Below are positions 62,265 to 64,000 of a stretch of DNA of 64,000 nt, piece by piece (the stretch's first letter is position 1; every line of letters starts with the position of its first letter). Where the stretch lies: positions 811,001 through 875,000 of the forward strand of contig NZ_JACHVC010000012.1 in assembly GCF_014230145.1 (NCBI RefSeq). The letters are read 5' to 3'. The notes beneath the pieces were generated by a model. It was given only the letters and a program-made list of their open reading frames with translations. It ran no database searches and had not been told where the DNA came from. The stretch is from Pelagicoccus albus. Its GTDB lineage: Bacteria; Verrucomicrobiota; Verrucomicrobiia; Opitutales; Opitutaceae. Both the position numbers and the translations under genes were made by a program.

Positions 62265-62800
62265 AAGCTGTTGTATCCAGTTTTCTGATCACCTGCGCCA
62301 GCTCTCCGCTCTCGGCCCACCCGCACAACATCATGTACCAGCAGGCCAACCTGACGCTCTCGCGAAACGTCATCACTGTCGAAATTGCCATCGTCCCCTC
62401 GACCGAAATAGGCAACCAAATGTCAAAGGATCTGGATCTCGACCACAACGGCTTCCTAGGGCAAAACGAAATGCAGAGCTTTGCCCAGGCCCTGCTCGAT
62501 CAAACGGAGCTAGCCATCGATGGTGTATCCATAAAATTAGACGCCTCGAGTATTTCCTATCCTCAAGGTCAAGCAAGCGAGCAAGGCTTGACCCATATTT
62601 CCATTAAGTCGAACGCATCCGGAAGCTTCGATCCCCAAACAAGCAAAGAGATCCACTTTGCTATTTCCTACGATCGGTATTCCCCAGAATGGTTTGTCCA
62701 GCCGTGGCTCACCAAGGATCTGCTCCCCAAAGAAAAGAATCCAAAGATTGTTCGTAGCCCTAACAACCGTGCCGTGTCCATCACACTTCCGAATGAATAG
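62249..62800 (+). CDS. Secreted EF-hand-containing protein, partner of the DUF3500 protein
   Basis: A 183-residue protein with a signal peptide (about 1-23, SAHP), then HPHNIMY at the mature N terminus. A complete EF-hand loop occupies residues 63-74 (D-x-D-x-N-G-x-L-x-x-x-E), so calcium binding is expected. HPH after the signal peptide followed by an EF-hand recalls DUF1007-type periplasmic proteins linked to metal transport, though the match is loose. The gene starts within the DUF3500 gene. No HupE/UreJ-like permease follows in the next 200 bp. Confidence 0.72.
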   Translation: MDFQVKAVVSSFLITCASSPLSAHPHNIMYQQANLTLSRNVITVEIAIVPSTEIGNQMSKDLDLDHNGFLGQNEMQSFAQALLDQTELAIDGVSIKLDASSISYPQGQASEQGLTHISIKSNASGSFDPQTSKEIHFAISYDRYSPEWFVQPWLTKDLLPKEKNPKIVRSPNNRAVSITLPNE

Positions 62801-63017
62801 CGAGGTAGCTCGAGTAGCGTTCTGACAAAGGAAAGGGCCTCCCGGGGCACACCACAGTTCCCCGCTAGCGATCAAGCCAGACTACATCGTGGCCGACCTC
62901 AGCGAACTAGCACAGATATGGGACAGTTCTTTCCAAGAGAAAGCCAAGTAAAATACGCACGGGAAGGCCACCACATTATCAGGTCTCTAATCCCCAAGCA
63001 CCTTTAGGCTGACATTC

Positions 63018-64000
63018 CTAAGCCTCCAGAATCAAAACCCAAGGGGCATGCGAAGGCGCGTGGGAGATGCCAGAGCTCTTTTTAAGAATTCCCCGCTCTA
63101 CGGATACGCCGGAAACGGGATCAAACCAGCGATAACTCATACCCGCTGCTAAATCGCTAATGTCCGCCGAACCTCCTTTAGAAAAGTACAAAAGGTAGAC
63201 CTCCCCGGGGATGCCAATGAGAAAGATTCCCTCCCCGACCTCACCCATCGGGGACCAACCAAGCGCGTCTAGACCCTCCATTGCTTTTCCAAGAAAGCCA
63301 ACGAAGCGACTCCCCTCGAACTGGATCGCTTGTTTCCAAGAAGCCTCTGTATCGGCCCATTCAACCCAACCCTCTTCATCTGGCGTAAGCTTCCAATTCC
63401 ACAAGCCACCCGCGCCGTACACCACCCCCATCGTTCCGCCGTGGACAAAGTTTAGCCATGCTTCGTGACCTTGCCACCATCCGGTCGCGCGTGCCGGATC
63501 ACCCATCCGCTCGTAGGTTGGCTCACCGTTGCTCACCGCTTTCGCGGGCAGGTTCTGCCACATTGCCGCTACCTTTTCAGGTTTATGGATTCCTCCATGA
63601 CCGGTCTGAGCCCATTGAAAATCAAGCCACGACTTGTCTTGATGTATTCGGTTGTAGTGGAAGCCGTGTACGGGGTCGTCAGTCCAGTCCGCAGGTTCAT
63701 CATCGAAAGGGCTGTAGTGAATCCCAGTTGGCTGTCCATACGCGTCCCAAGCTTCGAATGTCTCACCCGCCGGCTCGACTATATGCGATCGAGCAGAGGA
63801 ATCCGCATTCGCCAACCACATCGCAGGACCTGCTCCGTATCGAGCTATCAAATACTTAACGAAGCGAAGGTACTCACTTGCATCAGCGCGAGCTCCCATA
63901 GACTTTTTTCCCTTCCAACCGAAGCCCTGAAACACAGGGCTGAAGACTGGTACGATACCGTTCTCAAGCAAGATACCAACGTATACATCCAAATCTTGAA
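63018..64000 (-). CDS. DUF4038/apiosidase-like glycoside hydrolase-like protein, 5' end cut by window
   Basis: The frame is open to position 64000, so the N terminus lies outside; about 327 residues are seen. It has the TIM-barrel style 'LDVYVGILLENGIVPVFSPV', 'VKYLIARYGAGPAMWLANADS', 'KAVSNGEPTYERMG' (candidate Glu) and 'WLNFVHGGTMGVVYGAGGLWNW'. A final beta domain ('YRWFDPVSGVSVERGIL') is like the putative collagen-binding domain that usually ends DUF4038 proteins. Some relatives are apiosidases acting on plant or algal polysaccharide. Any signal peptide is not visible here. It converges with the EF-hand gene. Confidence 0.72.
   Translation of the reverse strand, partial: QDLDVYVGILLENGIVPVFSPVFQGFGWKGKKSMGARADASEYLRFVKYLIARYGAGPAMWLANADSSARSHIVEPAGETFEAWDAYGQPTGIHYSPFDDEPADWTDDPVHGFHYNRIHQDKSWLDFQWAQTGHGGIHKPEKVAAMWQNLPAKAVSNGEPTYERMGDPARATGWWQGHEAWLNFVHGGTMGVVYGAGGLWNWKLTPDEEGWVEWADTEASWKQAIQFEGSRFVGFLGKAMEGLDALGWSPMGEVGEGIFLIGIPGEVYLLYFSKGGSADISDLAAGMSYRWFDPVSGVSVERGILKKSSGISHAPSHAPWVLILEA

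Noticed and set aside
1-64000. CRISPR array, prophage, transposase or integron
   Set aside because: Scanning for direct repeats with spacers, integrase or transposase motifs and att-like repeats beside the tRNA gave nothing; tRNA-Pro has no integrase nearby.

Overview
The window reads as ordinary chromosome of a Gram-negative bacterium with an outer membrane: it has a TonB-dependent receptor, two TonB-type proteins, TamA/TamB, a lipoprotein and an SdhCAB complex of the single-membrane-subunit type. Gene content and protein style (TonB2-type Ton operon with two ExbB-like proteins, type B succinate dehydrogenase, a response regulator ending in a cysteine cluster, a DUF4038 glycosidase-like protein, a glycine-rich RRM protein, many starts without a Shine-Dalgarno site) best fit Verrucomicrobiota, perhaps an Opitutia/Pelagicoccus-like marine member. 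That placement is inference; no rRNA is present to settle it. No insertion sequence, prophage, CRISPR array or clear genomic island was seen.

Layout. 1-2.2 kb: an M16 peptidase cut by the window edge and a CobW-type GTPase. 2.6-7.2 kb: a YfiR-like periplasmic protein, a hybrid histidine kinase and a TonB-dependent receptor. 7.4-11.7 kb: a lipase-like hydrolase, two paralogous membrane/coiled-coil proteins that resemble kinases without a catalytic domain, a MYG1-related protein and a possible small RNA. 11.9-19.6 kb: map, rmuC, a DtxR regulator, a response regulator, an Smr protein, a tandem TonB_C protein, a DMT transporter, an MscS-like channel and alkC. 19.6-25.4 kb: tamB-tamA. 25.5-30.8 kb: a complete TonB2-type energy operon (DUF3450, TtpC-like, ExbB, ExbD, TonB, TPR). 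31-37 kb: RRM protein, Ca2+/Na+ antiporter, panB-panC-coaX-panD and a divergent murA.

37-44 kb: a glutamine amidotransferase, an ECF sigma factor with a membrane partner, an HDOD protein with a receiver-kinase, and miaB-gmk. 44-52 kb: TPR protein, cmoA, a secreted nucleoside-phosphorylase-like protein, cmoB, an MFS transporter, gpsA and small envelope proteins. 52-60 kb: sdhCAB, divergent from a PAS kinase / receiver / receiver-kinase phosphorelay, then a NUDIX hydrolase and a LysM protein. 60.8-64 kb: tRNA-Pro(TGG), a DUF3500 protein with an EF-hand partner, and the end of a DUF4038 protein.

Three themes recur. First, envelope energetics and biogenesis: the receptor, the Ton operon and TamAB. 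Second, dense two-component signalling: four kinases, several receivers and two pseudokinase-like proteins. Third, tRNA-wobble and cofactor housekeeping: miaB, cmoA/cmoB and the pantothenate/CoA cluster. The parts most likely to hold undescribed biology are the paired pseudokinases, the phosphorylase-like protein between cmoA and cmoB, and the YfiR-kinase-receptor triad.
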